Notes under the pieces: generated by a model
What the model was told of the DNA's origin: nothing
Seen by the model: the letters and a program-made list of their open reading frames with translations, nothing else
Database searches by the model: none
From: Rhodopseudomonas sp. BAL398
Lineage (GTDB): Bacteria > Pseudomonadota > Alphaproteobacteria > Rhizobiales > Xanthobacteraceae
Direction of reading: 5' to 3'
Assembly: GCF_033001325.1 (NCBI RefSeq)
Contig: NZ_CP133111.1
Location: 2,170,001-2,234,000 of the forward strand
DNA: 64,000 nucleotides
Shown here: positions 17,829 through 28,297 of the stretch, one piece after another
How the letters are laid out: every line of letters starts with the position of its first letter
Position numbering within the stretch: the first letter of the stretch is position 1
Made by a program: the position numbers and the translations under genes

Positions 17829-18207
17829 CGTCCGCCCCCTGGAGCAGCAGCGACGCGATCATGCGCCTTGCTATACCCGTATAGGTTGTATTCCTACCCA
17901 ACATATCCGAATTAGAATGGATTGCAATTGATGCGGTGAAATTTTTTGACGTGCATCGACCACTCCGCAGGGACGCGGATGCGCACTGGGCACGACATCA
18001 AAGGAGCCGCCGCGGCGGCAGCCCGTCGGGTAAGCGTGGAATTGAACTCGCCCTTGCGCGGCATCCTATGTCCCGCGACGAATCCGGGACGCCGAGCGCG
18101 CCGAAGACGTCGTCGGGTGTAACGAGACGGTTCGTCGCGCTCCCGCGTTGGTGCGTGGTCCTGGCCATCGGCGTTCGTAGAACGACAAGAAGCCGACTGC
18201 TATCGCC
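17829..18207. other. Intergenic region upstream of the unknown cluster
   Basis: This 379-bp gap separates the 3' end of the LysR gene from the first gene of the giant-gene cluster. The part nearest that gene (about 17870-17935) is AT-richer than its surroundings and probably contains its promoter, but no clear -35/-10 pair stands out. No credible small gene is present. Confidence 0.5.
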
Positions 18208-19110
18208 TCACCTTCCACCCGCCGCGCATTCTGCCAAATAGTCTACGAAGCAACGCACGCGGGCGGGCGTATGGACGCCGCCGACGAAGACCGCGTTGAT
18301 TTCTTCGACGTCGCCCGGATTAAACTGTTCAAGCAGGGGGACGAGCGCGCCAGACGAGATCACGCTAATCACCGTGTCGGTGCCGACCCGCGTTATGCCA
18401 ACGCCTTCGGCCGCCAGTTGACCGAGCGTTTCGCCATTATTCGCCTCGACGCTCCCGCTGACCGCCAATGAATAATCGCGACCATCCTTGCGGAACGGCC
18501 ATGTGGGTGCCGAGCGCTTGAAATTGAACCCGAGACAGTCATGGTCATGCAGGTCCTCTGGAATCAGAGGCGTACCGCGGCGCGCCAGATATTCCGGAGA
18601 GGCCACTATCACCTTTCGCGTCTCCCCGAGTTTGCGGGCGATCAGCGATCCATCCGGCATCGGACCGAAGCGGATGCCGACATCCGCCTGTCCTGCGGCG
18701 ATATCGACAACCGCATCCGTGAGGTTGATATCCAAAAGGATGTCCTTATACCGACGCCTGAAATCGCCGAGAAGCGGCACCAGGGACATTCGGCCGTACA
18801 GGATTGACGTGGTCACTCTGATGCGGCCGCGCGGCAGGCCATTCTCGGCGATCGCCTCCTCGACCTCCTTCAGGTCGGCAAGGATGCGACGTGCAGCGGT
18901 CAGATAGGCGGTTCCCTCGGCCGTCAAGGTCAGCGACCGTGTCGATCGAAGCAGCAATCGAACACCAAGGCGGGCCTCGATCCGATCGATGATCCGTCCG
19001 ACCGACGAGGGCGCCAGATTCAGGCGGCGGCCGGCGGCGGAGAAACTGCCGGCCGCCATCACCGACGAAAAAATGTCCAAATCACTCAAGCGGTCAGAAG
19101 AGAGGTTCAT
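18208..19110 (-). CDS. LysR-family transcriptional regulator
   Basis: A 300-residue protein of normal LysR length. The N-terminal winged helix-turn-helix has SFSAAGRRLNLAPSSVGRIIDRIEARLG around residues 22-49 followed by LLRSTRSLTLT. Residues 90-295 form the periplasmic-binding-like effector domain, in the subgroup typified by VPLLGDFRRRY and VGIRFG. The gene is divergent from an epoxide hydrolase across 187 bp, the usual arrangement in which a LysR protein controls itself and the divergent operon. The effector is unknown and could be the hydrolase substrate or product. Confidence 0.9.
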   Translation of the reverse strand: MNLSSDRLSDLDIFSSVMAAGSFSAAGRRLNLAPSSVGRIIDRIEARLGVRLLLRSTRSLTLTAEGTAYLTAARRILADLKEVEEAIAENGLPRGRIRVTTSILYGRMSLVPLLGDFRRRYKDILLDINLTDAVVDIAAGQADVGIRFGPMPDGSLIARKLGETRKVIVASPEYLARRGTPLIPEDLHDHDCLGFNFKRSAPTWPFRKDGRDYSLAVSGSVEANNGETLGQLAAEGVGITRVGTDTVISVISSGALVPLLEQFNPGDVEEINAVFVGGVHTPARVRCFVDYLAECAAGGR

Positions 19111-19297
19111 CTTTGCATTTTACGCACAGGTGATGACCGGCACAAGGTCTAGATCATCGTTCGACGTGACAATACGTGTAGAGCATCAATCGAGATACGA
19201 CATTGTCCATACAACGCAAAAATCAAACTGTGCGGTGAGGAATGCGAAGACGATTATCTCCAGGTCTCGTCGCTCGATCGCAGTTTCGGAAGGCAAT

Positions 19298-20437
19298 ATG
19301 ATCGTCCCATACACCATCGACATTCCCGACGAACGGCTCACCTCGATCAGAACCCGGATCGAGTCGTATAACTGGAGCCAGCTTCCTGATGCAGGCGGCT
19401 GGAGTGCCGGCGTTGGAGTCAGCGACTTGAAGCGGCTCGTTGGTTACTGGCAGGCCAGCTACGACTGGCGCAAGGCCGAGCGACTCCTCAATCAGCTTCC
19501 GCACTTCACCACCGTTGTCGAGGGGGAGCAAATTCACTTCATCCATATGCGCGGCGATGGTTCGAAGCCGCCGCTGCTTCTTCTGCATGGGTGGCCGGGT
19601 TCGTTCATCGAGTTTGAACGTCTGCTCGAACCGCTGGTGACAGACGGTCACGACGTTGTGGTTCCCTCGCTGCCAGGCTTCGCCTTCTCCACGCCGATCA
19701 CGGGCGTGATTGGCCCGCGTCGTGCCGCCGAACTGATGCACGACCTCATGGTCCGACTGTTCGGACCATCGCGCTACATCGTCCAGGGCGGAGACTGGGG
19801 AGCCCATATCGCGAGCTGGATGGCGTATAAACAACCTGACGCATTGCTCGGTTTTCATATCAACATGGTCAGTATCTTCGCCGAGGACGCCCGTCCGACG
19901 ACTCCTGAGGAAAAGGAGTTGGCGGCCAGGCGGGCCGTGATCCTCGATTGGGAGACTGGCTACAACCACGAACAAGAGACCCGCCCACAGACGCTCGGGG
20001 TCGCGATGGCCGACAGCCCGGTCGGCGCCGCCGCCTGGATCCTCGAAAAATTCGGCAAATGGGCCGACCTGCCGACACTCCCCGACGGCAGTCCGGACCT
20101 CTGGAGCAAGTTTACCGAAGAGCAGCTGCTGACCAACATCATGCTCTATGTGGCGCCCTCGTCGGTGGTCACCGCAACATGGATCTATCACGGTAAGCGT
20201 CTGGAGCGATCGGACAGGTTTCCCGTTGGAACGCGTGTCCGCGCGCCGATGGGCGTCGCGGCGTTTCCCGATCCGGTTTTTCTGCCGTTGCCTCGCTCCT
20301 TTGTCGAGAAGACCTACAATGTCGTTCATTGGACCGACATGCCGAGGGGCGGCCATTTCGCGGCTCTGGAACAGCCTGACCTGATGCTGGCCGACCTGCG
20401 GGCCTTCGTGACTACGGTATCGGGACAACGACGATGA
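19298..20437 (+). CDS. Epoxide hydrolase family protein (EHN-type alpha/beta hydrolase)
   Basis: The 379-residue protein has the N-terminal EHN domain (residues 5-110, with NWSQLPD and the YWQASYDWRKAE segment) followed by an alpha/beta-hydrolase fold. Visible active-site features are the oxyanion motif HGWPGSFIEFE, the nucleophile Asp in VQGGDWGAHI near residue 168, and the catalytic His in PRGGHFAALE near the C-terminus. These enzymes open epoxides to diols. The start ATG at 19298 has GGAAGG 5 nt upstream; the longer upstream frame overlaps the LysR gene and is not conserved-looking. It is followed after 66 bp by a second hydrolase and is probably controlled by the divergent LysR. Confidence 0.9.
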   Translation: MIVPYTIDIPDERLTSIRTRIESYNWSQLPDAGGWSAGVGVSDLKRLVGYWQASYDWRKAERLLNQLPHFTTVVEGEQIHFIHMRGDGSKPPLLLLHGWPGSFIEFERLLEPLVTDGHDVVVPSLPGFAFSTPITGVIGPRRAAELMHDLMVRLFGPSRYIVQGGDWGAHIASWMAYKQPDALLGFHINMVSIFAEDARPTTPEEKELAARRAVILDWETGYNHEQETRPQTLGVAMADSPVGAAAWILEKFGKWADLPTLPDGSPDLWSKFTEEQLLTNIMLYVAPSSVVTATWIYHGKRLERSDRFPVGTRVRAPMGVAAFPDPVFLPLPRSFVEKTYNVVHWTDMPRGGHFAALEQPDLMLADLRAFVTTVSGQRR

Positions 20438-20503
20438 AAGCAGAGCTGTGAACCCTCTGCGGCGCCGAACCGCGCCCCTCTGCAAACACGCAAAGATGAG
20501 TCC

Positions 20504-21403
20504 ATGGTCGAGCATTCGGTGAAAAGCGTCGAGACCGCCGTATTGCGGATCGCCTATGTCGAGCAAGGTCACAGCACTGGTTGGCCGGTGATCCTCTCGC
20601 ACGGCTTTCCTTACGACGTGCACGCATTCGATGACGTGGCTTCCATCCTGGCCCAAGCGGGAGCGAGGGTCATCGTCCCGTATGCACGCGGATTCGGTCC
20701 GACCCGCTTTATCTCCGACGACGCCATCCGGAGCGGGCAACAAGCCGCCCGCGGCGCCGACATCATCCAACTCGCCGACGGCCTGGGGCTGCAGCGACCG
20801 ATCCTCGGCGGATTCGATTGGGGCGGCAACGCCGCCTGTAGTGCAGCGGCGCTGTGGCCCGACAAGATTGGCGGCTTGGTGTCATATGCGGGCTACGACA
20901 TCATCGATGTCAGCGCACAACGCCATGCGAACGCGCCATCTTTCGAGCGCGTCGTCTGGTATCAGCATCTTTTTCAAACTGAACGTGGCCGGGAATGCCT
21001 GGCTGCGCATCGCCGCGATCTGTGCCGGATGTTGTGGGAGGAGTGGTCGCCCGGCTGGCATTTCGATGATGCGACGTTCGCCCGCTCTGCGATCTCCTTC
21101 GACAACCCCGACTTCGTCGACATCGTGATCCATTGCTACCGCTGGATCTTTGGCCTCGAGCGGGGCGATCGCGCGCTGCAACCGCTCGAAGACCGTCTGG
21201 CCGAGAAACCCGTGGTGACGGTGCCGACGGTGACGATTGACGGGACAACGGACCCCCTCAAACCTGGAGGGACGGCCGATCATGCACGCATGTTCGTCGG
21301 GCCGCATGAACATCGCGTCGTCAATGCCGGCCACAACCTGCCTCAGCAAGCGCCAGAAGCCTTCGCTGACGCAGTCATGAGAGTTCAGGACTGGTTGGCT
21401 TGA
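20504..21403 (+). CDS. Alpha/beta hydrolase (epoxide hydrolase / haloalkane dehalogenase-like)
   Basis: The 299-residue alpha/beta-hydrolase has the oxyanion element SHGFPYDVHAFDD near residue 33, a nucleophile Asp in GGFDWGGNAA near residue 105, an acid residue in TIDGTTDP near 245 and the terminal His in NAGHNLPQQAPEAF near 281. An Asp nucleophile points to epoxide hydrolase, dehalogenase or fluoroacetate-dehalogenase chemistry rather than an esterase. It lies 66 bp downstream of the larger epoxide hydrolase and probably shares its transcript. A perfect hairpin follows, about 110 bp downstream. Confidence 0.87.
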   Translation: MVEHSVKSVETAVLRIAYVEQGHSTGWPVILSHGFPYDVHAFDDVASILAQAGARVIVPYARGFGPTRFISDDAIRSGQQAARGADIIQLADGLGLQRPILGGFDWGGNAACSAAALWPDKIGGLVSYAGYDIIDVSAQRHANAPSFERVVWYQHLFQTERGRECLAAHRRDLCRMLWEEWSPGWHFDDATFARSAISFDNPDFVDIVIHCYRWIFGLERGDRALQPLEDRLAEKPVVTVPTVTIDGTTDPLKPGGTADHARMFVGPHEHRVVNAGHNLPQQAPEAFADAVMRVQDWLA

Positions 21404-21516
21404 AGCCGCGGTGAGATCGCCGAACGACCCGCCGAGCCCGGCGCGCAATTCGCGCCTGTCGGATTGCCGACGTGATGCAGTTTGAATGCGCCACACTTAT
21501 TGAGCCCGCTCAAAGC

Positions 21517-21549
21517 AATGTGGAATCGCCAGGCGGGCGATTCCACATT
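21517..21549. terminator. Strong hairpin after the hydrolase pair
   Basis: AATGTGGAATCGCC and GGCGATTCCACATT pair perfectly over 14 bp with a 5-nt loop, followed by T on the plus strand and preceded by A-rich bases for the minus strand. It sits between the convergent hydrolase and DUF1236 genes and could terminate both transcripts. Confidence 0.7.
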
Positions 21550-21629
21550 TGAACTCGGGACCGCCGCTACGGCCCCTCTCGATCGCGCATCCGCGCGCTA
21601 TTGTGCGCGCTAGCGGTTAAGGCCTGGCG

Positions 21630-22019
21630 TTAATCGACGATCCGCACCACCTTGCGGTTCTTCGGATTGACGATCACGCGCTGGTCGTTGACCACGGCGT
21701 AGCGATAGTTCTTGTTGTTCTTGATCGGGTACAGCTTGATGCTCGGCGGCAGGCGCTCACCGAGAGCAACTTCCTGCTCCATCCGAACCGAGGGCGTATC
21801 GACGCCGCGCACCGAATTGATCACCGCATTCGGAATTTCGACGGCTGCGCCGACTGCCGCGCCGACAGTTCCGCCAACAGCTTCACCGATCGGACCGGCG
21901 ACAGCGCCGCCGCTGCGGGCGCCATTTGCCGCGCCGGTTGCGGTGGTCGATTGCGCCAGCGCCACGCCGGGGGCCAGAAGCGAAAGGGCCAAAATGGAAA
22001 CTGCGAAACGATTGGTCAT
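21630..22019 (-). CDS. Exported DUF1236-family small protein
   Basis: The 129-residue protein has a clear signal peptide (residues 1-23, TNRF...LAPGVALA, cut before QS). A low-complexity Gly/Ala stretch (AVGGTVGAAVGAAV) follows. The C-terminal domain reads LPPSIKLYPI...YRYAVVNDQRVIVNPKNRKVVRIVD, the form of DUF1236 proteins common in Rhizobiales. Function is unknown and the location is presumably periplasmic. The start ATG at 22019 follows GGAG by 6 nt; an in-frame ATG 12 nt upstream lacks a site. It is a single gene. Confidence 0.85.
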   Translation of the reverse strand: MTNRFAVSILALSLLAPGVALAQSTTATGAANGARSGGAVAGPIGEAVGGTVGAAVGAAVEIPNAVINSVRGVDTPSVRMEQEVALGERLPPSIKLYPIKNNKNYRYAVVNDQRVIVNPKNRKVVRIVD

Positions 22020-22601
22020 AAGTGACTCCATATTGCTATCAGATGTAGAACTAATCGCCTGGACGCCTTGTCGTTCCAAATTTGCTGTGACGGATTGGAG
22101 GTAACAATACGGCAAAAAAGCGCCACGCGGCGTGTCGCGCGGCGCTGTCGATTTGCGATTTCATCGCAGATAGTTGTCGGATTTCATTGCAGGATTGCAG
22201 CCTAAAGCAGTCCACCGGCGGCAACGGAATGCCGCAGGCGAATTCCAAATGTCGCGCAGGCTGCATGCCCGATCACGCCGCATTGGTTGAACGTGGCGTT
22301 AGAGATCTGGTCATGGCCGGCCAACGCGGCGGCCTGCGAACTCCCGCCTTGACGCCGGCCAGTGCGCCCGGCCTTCAGCACCACGATCGGCTTCCTGTTC
22401 CTGAAACGTCCGGAGAATCGTCGAACCCCGCTGCAAGGCAGCCGACTTTGGCGTTGCGTGTGCCACCAATTCGATTGTCAACCCACGAAACCCCGTGGAA
22501 TCAAGGTTTTGGGCATGTTAACACTGCTTGACAGTCTGGAATTTGGTATGCCAAAAACCACGCGAAGCCCGCTGGCGCCAATGTCCAGCGGCGGAGATAT
22601 C
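22020..22601. other. Long intergenic region upstream of the GntR gene
   Basis: This 582-bp gap lies between the divergent DUF1236 and GntR genes. I see a -35-like TTGACA at 22528 and a palindrome at 22542-22555 close to the GntR gene. The reading frames through the rest lack ribosome sites or recognisable protein features, and no RNA gene is evident. Confidence 0.5.
22528..22555 (+). promoter_or_regulatory. Candidate GntR/FCD operator at the regulator's own promoter
   Basis: A consensus TTGACA (22528-22533) is followed by TTTGGTATGCCAAA (22542-22555), a palindrome with one mismatched centre pair. It resembles the TNGTATACNA-type sites bound by FCD-subfamily GntR repressors. It would lie in the -35/-10 interval of the regulator's promoter, suggesting autorepression. 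No good -10 hexamer is visible at the expected distance. Confidence 0.45.
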
Positions 22602-23333
22602 ATGGCAATCCGCACTAACCCGAAGGCGCCGTCAATCGTGGCTGAGCCGGATCTCGCGATCGTTCGGATCGCGCCGGAGACCAGCTTCAAGAACAAGGCC
22701 TATGAGGCCTTGAAGGCCGCCATTCTCAAGATGGATATCTACGCCACGCAAGAGCAGGTGATGCTGGACGAGCGCGCGCTGTCGGAACGGCTCGGCGTCA
22801 GCCGCACCCCGATTCGCGAGGCCATCGCGATGCTGGAGCAGGACGGCTTCGTCAGGACCGTGCCGCGCCGCGGCATCGTCGTGGTGCGCAGAACCAAGAC
22901 CGAGATCGTCGACATGATCCGCGCCTGGGCGGCACTTGAGAGCATGGCGGCACGGCTGATTACCAATGCGGCGCGCAAGAAGGACATTTCGGCGCTGCGC
23001 GATTTCTTCAAGGATTTCGGTCCCGACCGTCGGCCGCAGGACCACATCCAGGAATATTCCGACGCCAATATCGCGTTCCACCAGGCGCTGATCTCGCTCA
23101 GCGAATCGCCGGTGCTGGTCGATATGACCAACGACATCCTGCTGCATGTGCGCGGCTATCGGCAATTGACCATCGGACGCGCGGATCGCATCGCGACCTC
23201 GCTGCCCGAGCATATGGCGATGATCGAGGCGCTCGAAGCGCGCGACACCGATCTCGCCGAAAAACGCGCGCGCGATCACACCCTTGGGCTCGCCGCCTAT
23301 GTCGAGGCACACGGACAAGAACTGTTCGCCTAG
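22602..23333 (+). CDS. GntR-family regulator, FCD subfamily
   Basis: The 243-residue protein has an N-terminal winged helix (ALKAAILKMDIY, then LDERALSERLGVSRTPIREAIAMLEQDGFV, then RRGIVVV) and an all-helical FCD effector domain (residues 105-235), with the Asp/His ligand positions in DANIAFHQALIS and ALEARD. The start ATG at 22602 has GGAG 7 nt upstream; the frame is open further upstream but lacks family features. It immediately precedes the oxalate-type genes (a decayed oxc, then frc) and probably controls them in response to a small carboxylate. Confidence 0.88.
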   Translation: MAIRTNPKAPSIVAEPDLAIVRIAPETSFKNKAYEALKAAILKMDIYATQEQVMLDERALSERLGVSRTPIREAIAMLEQDGFVRTVPRRGIVVVRRTKTEIVDMIRAWAALESMAARLITNAARKKDISALRDFFKDFGPDRRPQDHIQEYSDANIAFHQALISLSESPVLVDMTNDILLHVRGYRQLTIGRADRIATSLPEHMAMIEALEARDTDLAEKRARDHTLGLAAYVEAHGQELFA

Positions 23334-23382
23334 GCAGGACGAACACCTCGATGACGATCAGAACAATCCGGGAGATCACGCA

Positions 23383-23706
23383 TTGTCCGCTGTCATCACA
23401 AGCCTTGCCGCTGCGCACGACACCGAGCGGGAGCAGATCGACGGCTTGAGTCTGTTGATCGACGCTCTCAAGCTCACCAGCGCGACGTGATCGATGGCGT
23501 ATCCGGGATTCCGATCACCGATTTCGCCCGGATGGCGCGGGCGACGAGGATCCGGGTGATCTCGTTCCGCCACAAGCAAAGCGCCGGCAACGCCGCCATG
23601 AATTCCAGTCGGCCGATTGATCAACGCGGTGGTCGACCCCACCGCCGGCAGCAAGAGCGGCGGCATCGGCAACCGCAACCCGCAAAGCAAACTTCGCAAC
23701 AAATGA
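23383..23706 (+). pseudogene. oxc: Oxalyl-CoA decarboxylase remnant (internally deleted, frameshifted)
   Basis: Three short pieces match the two ends of oxalyl-CoA decarboxylase, from memory of the family. First, a TTG start (GGGAG 8 nt upstream) leads to IDGLSLLIDALKL and stops at 23488-23490. Second, a shifted frame continues GVSGIPITDFARM...ISFRHKQSAGNAA (about 23490-23600), the N-terminal TPP-enzyme segment. Third, [19 protein letters not shown] and onward ends at TGA 23704-23706, matching the family C-terminus, back in the original frame. About 1.4 kb of the usual 1.7-kb gene is missing, including the TPP-binding core, so no enzyme can be made. The intact frc follows 46 bp later. Confidence 0.8.
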
Positions 23707-23752
23707 GCCCGCGGTCGCGGGATCAGAAGACAACGTTACAGGGAGCAAAATC

Positions 23753-25030
23753 ATGACCAAGGCGCTCGAGGGCGTTCGCATTCTCGATTTCACCCACGTC
23801 CAGTCGGGACCGACCTGCACGCAATTGCTGGCCTGGTTCGGCGCCGACGTGATCAAGGTCGAGCGCCCCGGCGTCGGCGACATCACCCGCGGCCAGCTGC
23901 AGGACGTGCCCAACGTCGACAGCCTGTATTTCACCATGCTGAACCACAACAAGCGCTCGATCACGCTCGACACCAAGAACCCCAAGGGCAAGGAAGTCCT
24001 CACCGCGCTGATCAAGAGCTGCGACGTGCTGGTGGAGAATTTCGGCCCCGGCGTGCTCGACCGCATGGGATTCTCCTGGGAGCAGATCCAGGCGATCAAC
24101 CCGAAGATGATCGTGGCCTCGATCAAGGGCTTCGGTCCCGGGCCATATGAAGACTGCAAGGTCTATGAGAACGTCGCGCAATGCACCGGCGGTGCGGCGT
24201 CGACCACCGGCTTTCGCGACGGCCTGCCGCTGGTCACCGGGGCGCAGATCGGCGATTCCGGCACCGGGCTGCATCTGGCGCTCGGCATCGTCACCGCGCT
24301 CTATCAGCGCACCGTGACCGGCCGCGGCCAGAAGGTCACCGCCGCGATGCAGGACGGCGTGCTCAACCTGTCCCGCGTCAAGCTGCGCGACCAGCAGCGG
24401 CTCGCCCACGGCCCGCTCAAAGAATACAGCCAGTTCGGCGAAGGCATTCCATTCGGCGACGCGGTGCCGCGCGCGGGCAATGATTCCGGCGGCGGCCAGC
24501 CCGGCCGGATCCTGAAGTGCAAGGGCTGGGAGCAGGATCCCAACGCCTATATCTACTTCATCGCCCAGGCTCCGGTGTGGGAGAAGATCTGCGACGTGAT
24601 CGGCGCGCCGGAATGGAAGACTCATCCGGAATTCGTCAAGCCGGCGGGCCGGCTCAAGCACCTCAACTCGATCTTCGCCCGAATCGAGGAGTGGACCATG
24701 ACCAAGACCAAGTTCGAGGCGATGGACATCCTCAACAAGGACCACATCCCCTGCGGTCCGATCCTGTCGATGAAGGAACTGGCAGAGGACCAATCGCTGC
24801 GCGCCACCGGCACCGTGGTCGAGGTCGATCACCCGACCCGCGGCAAATATCTGTCGGTCGGCAATCCGATCAAGCTGTCGGACAGTCCGACCGAGGTGAC
24901 GCGCTCACCACTGCTGGGCGAGCATACCGACGAAATCCTGCGCCAGGTTCTCGGCTTCAGCGACCATGAGGTCGCGGAGATCCAGGATTCAGGCGCACTC
25001 GAACCGTCGCGCAAGGCGACCGCCGGATAG
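23753..25030 (+). CDS. frc: Formyl-CoA:oxalate CoA-transferase (class III)
   Basis: At 425 residues the protein is the family's normal length. It opens with [20 protein letters not shown] and carries the nucleophilic Asp in [10 protein letters not shown] (Asp168, matching Asp169 of the characterised enzyme) and the glycine loop [10 protein letters not shown] near residue 257. Class III CoA-transferases of this type move CoA from formyl-CoA to oxalate. The start has GGGAG about 8 nt upstream. The usual partner, oxalyl-CoA decarboxylase, is a remnant just upstream, so the oxalate cycle cannot be completed from this locus. Either another oxc copy exists or the enzyme now uses a different acyl pair. 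Confidence 0.9.
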   Translation: MTKALEGVRILDFTHVQSGPTCTQLLAWFGADVIKVERPGVGDITRGQLQDVPNVDSLYFTMLNHNKRSITLDTKNPKGKEVLTALIKSCDVLVENFGPGVLDRMGFSWEQIQAINPKMIVASIKGFGPGPYEDCKVYENVAQCTGGAASTTGFRDGLPLVTGAQIGDSGTGLHLALGIVTALYQRTVTGRGQKVTAAMQDGVLNLSRVKLRDQQRLAHGPLKEYSQFGEGIPFGDAVPRAGNDSGGGQPGRILKCKGWEQDPNAYIYFIAQAPVWEKICDVIGAPEWKTHPEFVKPAGRLKHLNSIFARIEEWTMTKTKFEAMDILNKDHIPCGPILSMKELAEDQSLRATGTVVEVDHPTRGKYLSVGNPIKLSDSPTEVTRSPLLGEHTDEILRQVLGFSDHEVAEIQDSGALEPSRKATAG

Positions 25031-25084
25031 TTGCGATCGCACAATCCACGCTCGTGTGTTCTTACGCTCAACCTGGGATGATCG

Positions 25085-26059
25085 ATGAAAGTCTGTATTT
25101 ACGGCGCCGGCGCGATCGGCGGCTATCTCGGCGTGCAGCTGGCGCAGGCCGGCGCGGATATCAGCCTGGTGGCGCGCGGCGCCCATCTGGCGGCGATGCA
25201 GGCCAACGGCCTGAAGCTTTTGATCGGCGACGAACAGCGCGTGGTGAGGCTGCGCTGCACCGATCATCCCGCCGAACTCGGCCAGCAGGACATCGTCATT
25301 ATTTGCCTGAAGGCCCATTCAATCACCGGCGTGATCGCGCAGATGCAGCCGCTGCTGGGGCCGAATACAAGGATCGTCACCGCGGTCAATGGCATTCCCT
25401 ATTGGTACTTCTACAAGCATGGCGGTGAATACGAGGGCTCGGTGCTGGAAAGCGTCGATCCCGGCGGCCAGCAATGGGGCGAGTTCGGCGCCGAGCGCGC
25501 GATCGGCTGCATTGTCTATCCGGCCACCGAAATCGAAGCCCCCGGCGTGATCCGTCACGTCTATGGGGACAAATTTCCGCTCGGCGAGCCGTCGGGCGAG
25601 ACCACCGCCGACGTCCAGAACCTGTCGAAGCTGTTCGAAACTGCTGGGCTGAAGGCGCCGGTGCTGGACCGGATCCGCGACGAGATCTGGCTCAAGCTAT
25701 GGGGCAATGTCTGCTTCAACCCGATCAGCGCGCTGACCCATGCCACGCTCGACGTGATCGCTTCCGATCCCGCCACCCGCGCGCTGGCCAAGGCGATGAT
25801 GCTGGAGACCCAGGCGATCGCCGAGACCTTCGGCGTCAAGTTCCGGGTCGATGTCGAACGCCGGATCGAAGGCGCCCGCAAAGTCGGCGCCCACAAGACC
25901 TCGATGCTGCAGGATCTGGAGCGCGGCCGGCCGATGGAGATCGATCCGCTGGTCACCGTGGTTCAGGAAATGGGGCGGCTGACCAAGATCCCGACGCCGG
26001 CGATCGACGCCGTGCTCGGCCTGGTGATCCAGCGCGCCAAGATGGCAGGTCTGTATTGA
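25085..26059 (+). CDS. 2-Dehydropantoate 2-reductase family protein (PanE/ApbA)
   Basis: The 324-residue NADPH-dependent oxidoreductase has a Rossmann nucleotide site at the N-terminus (VCIYGAGAIGGYLG), the CLKAHS segment around residue 78 and the C-terminal ApbA domain, with the catalytic Lys/Asn region in EIWLKLWGNVCFNPISAL near residue 200. Ketopantoate reductases have this layout, but several paralogues reduce other 2-oxo acids. Its place after frc and before an FAH-family enzyme suggests carboxylate catabolism rather than pantothenate synthesis. It is 54 bp downstream of frc. Confidence 0.85.
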   Translation: MKVCIYGAGAIGGYLGVQLAQAGADISLVARGAHLAAMQANGLKLLIGDEQRVVRLRCTDHPAELGQQDIVIICLKAHSITGVIAQMQPLLGPNTRIVTAVNGIPYWYFYKHGGEYEGSVLESVDPGGQQWGEFGAERAIGCIVYPATEIEAPGVIRHVYGDKFPLGEPSGETTADVQNLSKLFETAGLKAPVLDRIRDEIWLKLWGNVCFNPISALTHATLDVIASDPATRALAKAMMLETQAIAETFGVKFRVDVERRIEGARKVGAHKTSMLQDLERGRPMEIDPLVTVVQEMGRLTKIPTPAIDAVLGLVIQRAKMAGLY

Positions 26060-26098
26060 TCGACGGATCGGCGTTTGCGCGTCATCACAACAATAACC

Positions 26099-26215
26099 GT
26101 CATTCCGGGGCGCGAGCCGCGTCAGCTGCGAGCGAACCCGGAATCTCGCTCAGCGCTCTGCCTTGCCGCAGGATTCCGGGTTCGCTCGGCCTGCGGCCTC
26201 GCGCCCCGGAATGAC
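26099..26215. repeat. Dispersed palindromic repeat (GTCATTCCGGGGCGCG type)
   Basis: Outer arms GTCATTCCGGGGCGCGAG and CTCGCGCCCCGGAATGAC are perfectly complementary. Inner arms GCGAGCGAACCCGGAATC and GATTCCGGGTTCGCTCGG nearly mirror each other. The whole forms a long cruciform-capable element between the PanE-like and FAH-family genes. A degraded copy lies at 27049-27163. Confidence 0.8.
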
Positions 26216-26266
26216 AAGCTTCGATACATCGTCGCTTGAACAAGAGTACTTCACAGGAGTTTCGTC

Positions 26267-28265
<1,999 letters not shown>

Positions 28266-28297
28266 TCCCCGCCATGGCGGCAAAGGAAGGCAGTGAG

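Noticed and set aside
17936-18241. 101-codon plus-strand frame upstream of the giant-gene cluster
   Set aside because: No ribosome site, Arg/Ser/Pro-rich product without domain, and it runs into the 3' end of the LysR gene.
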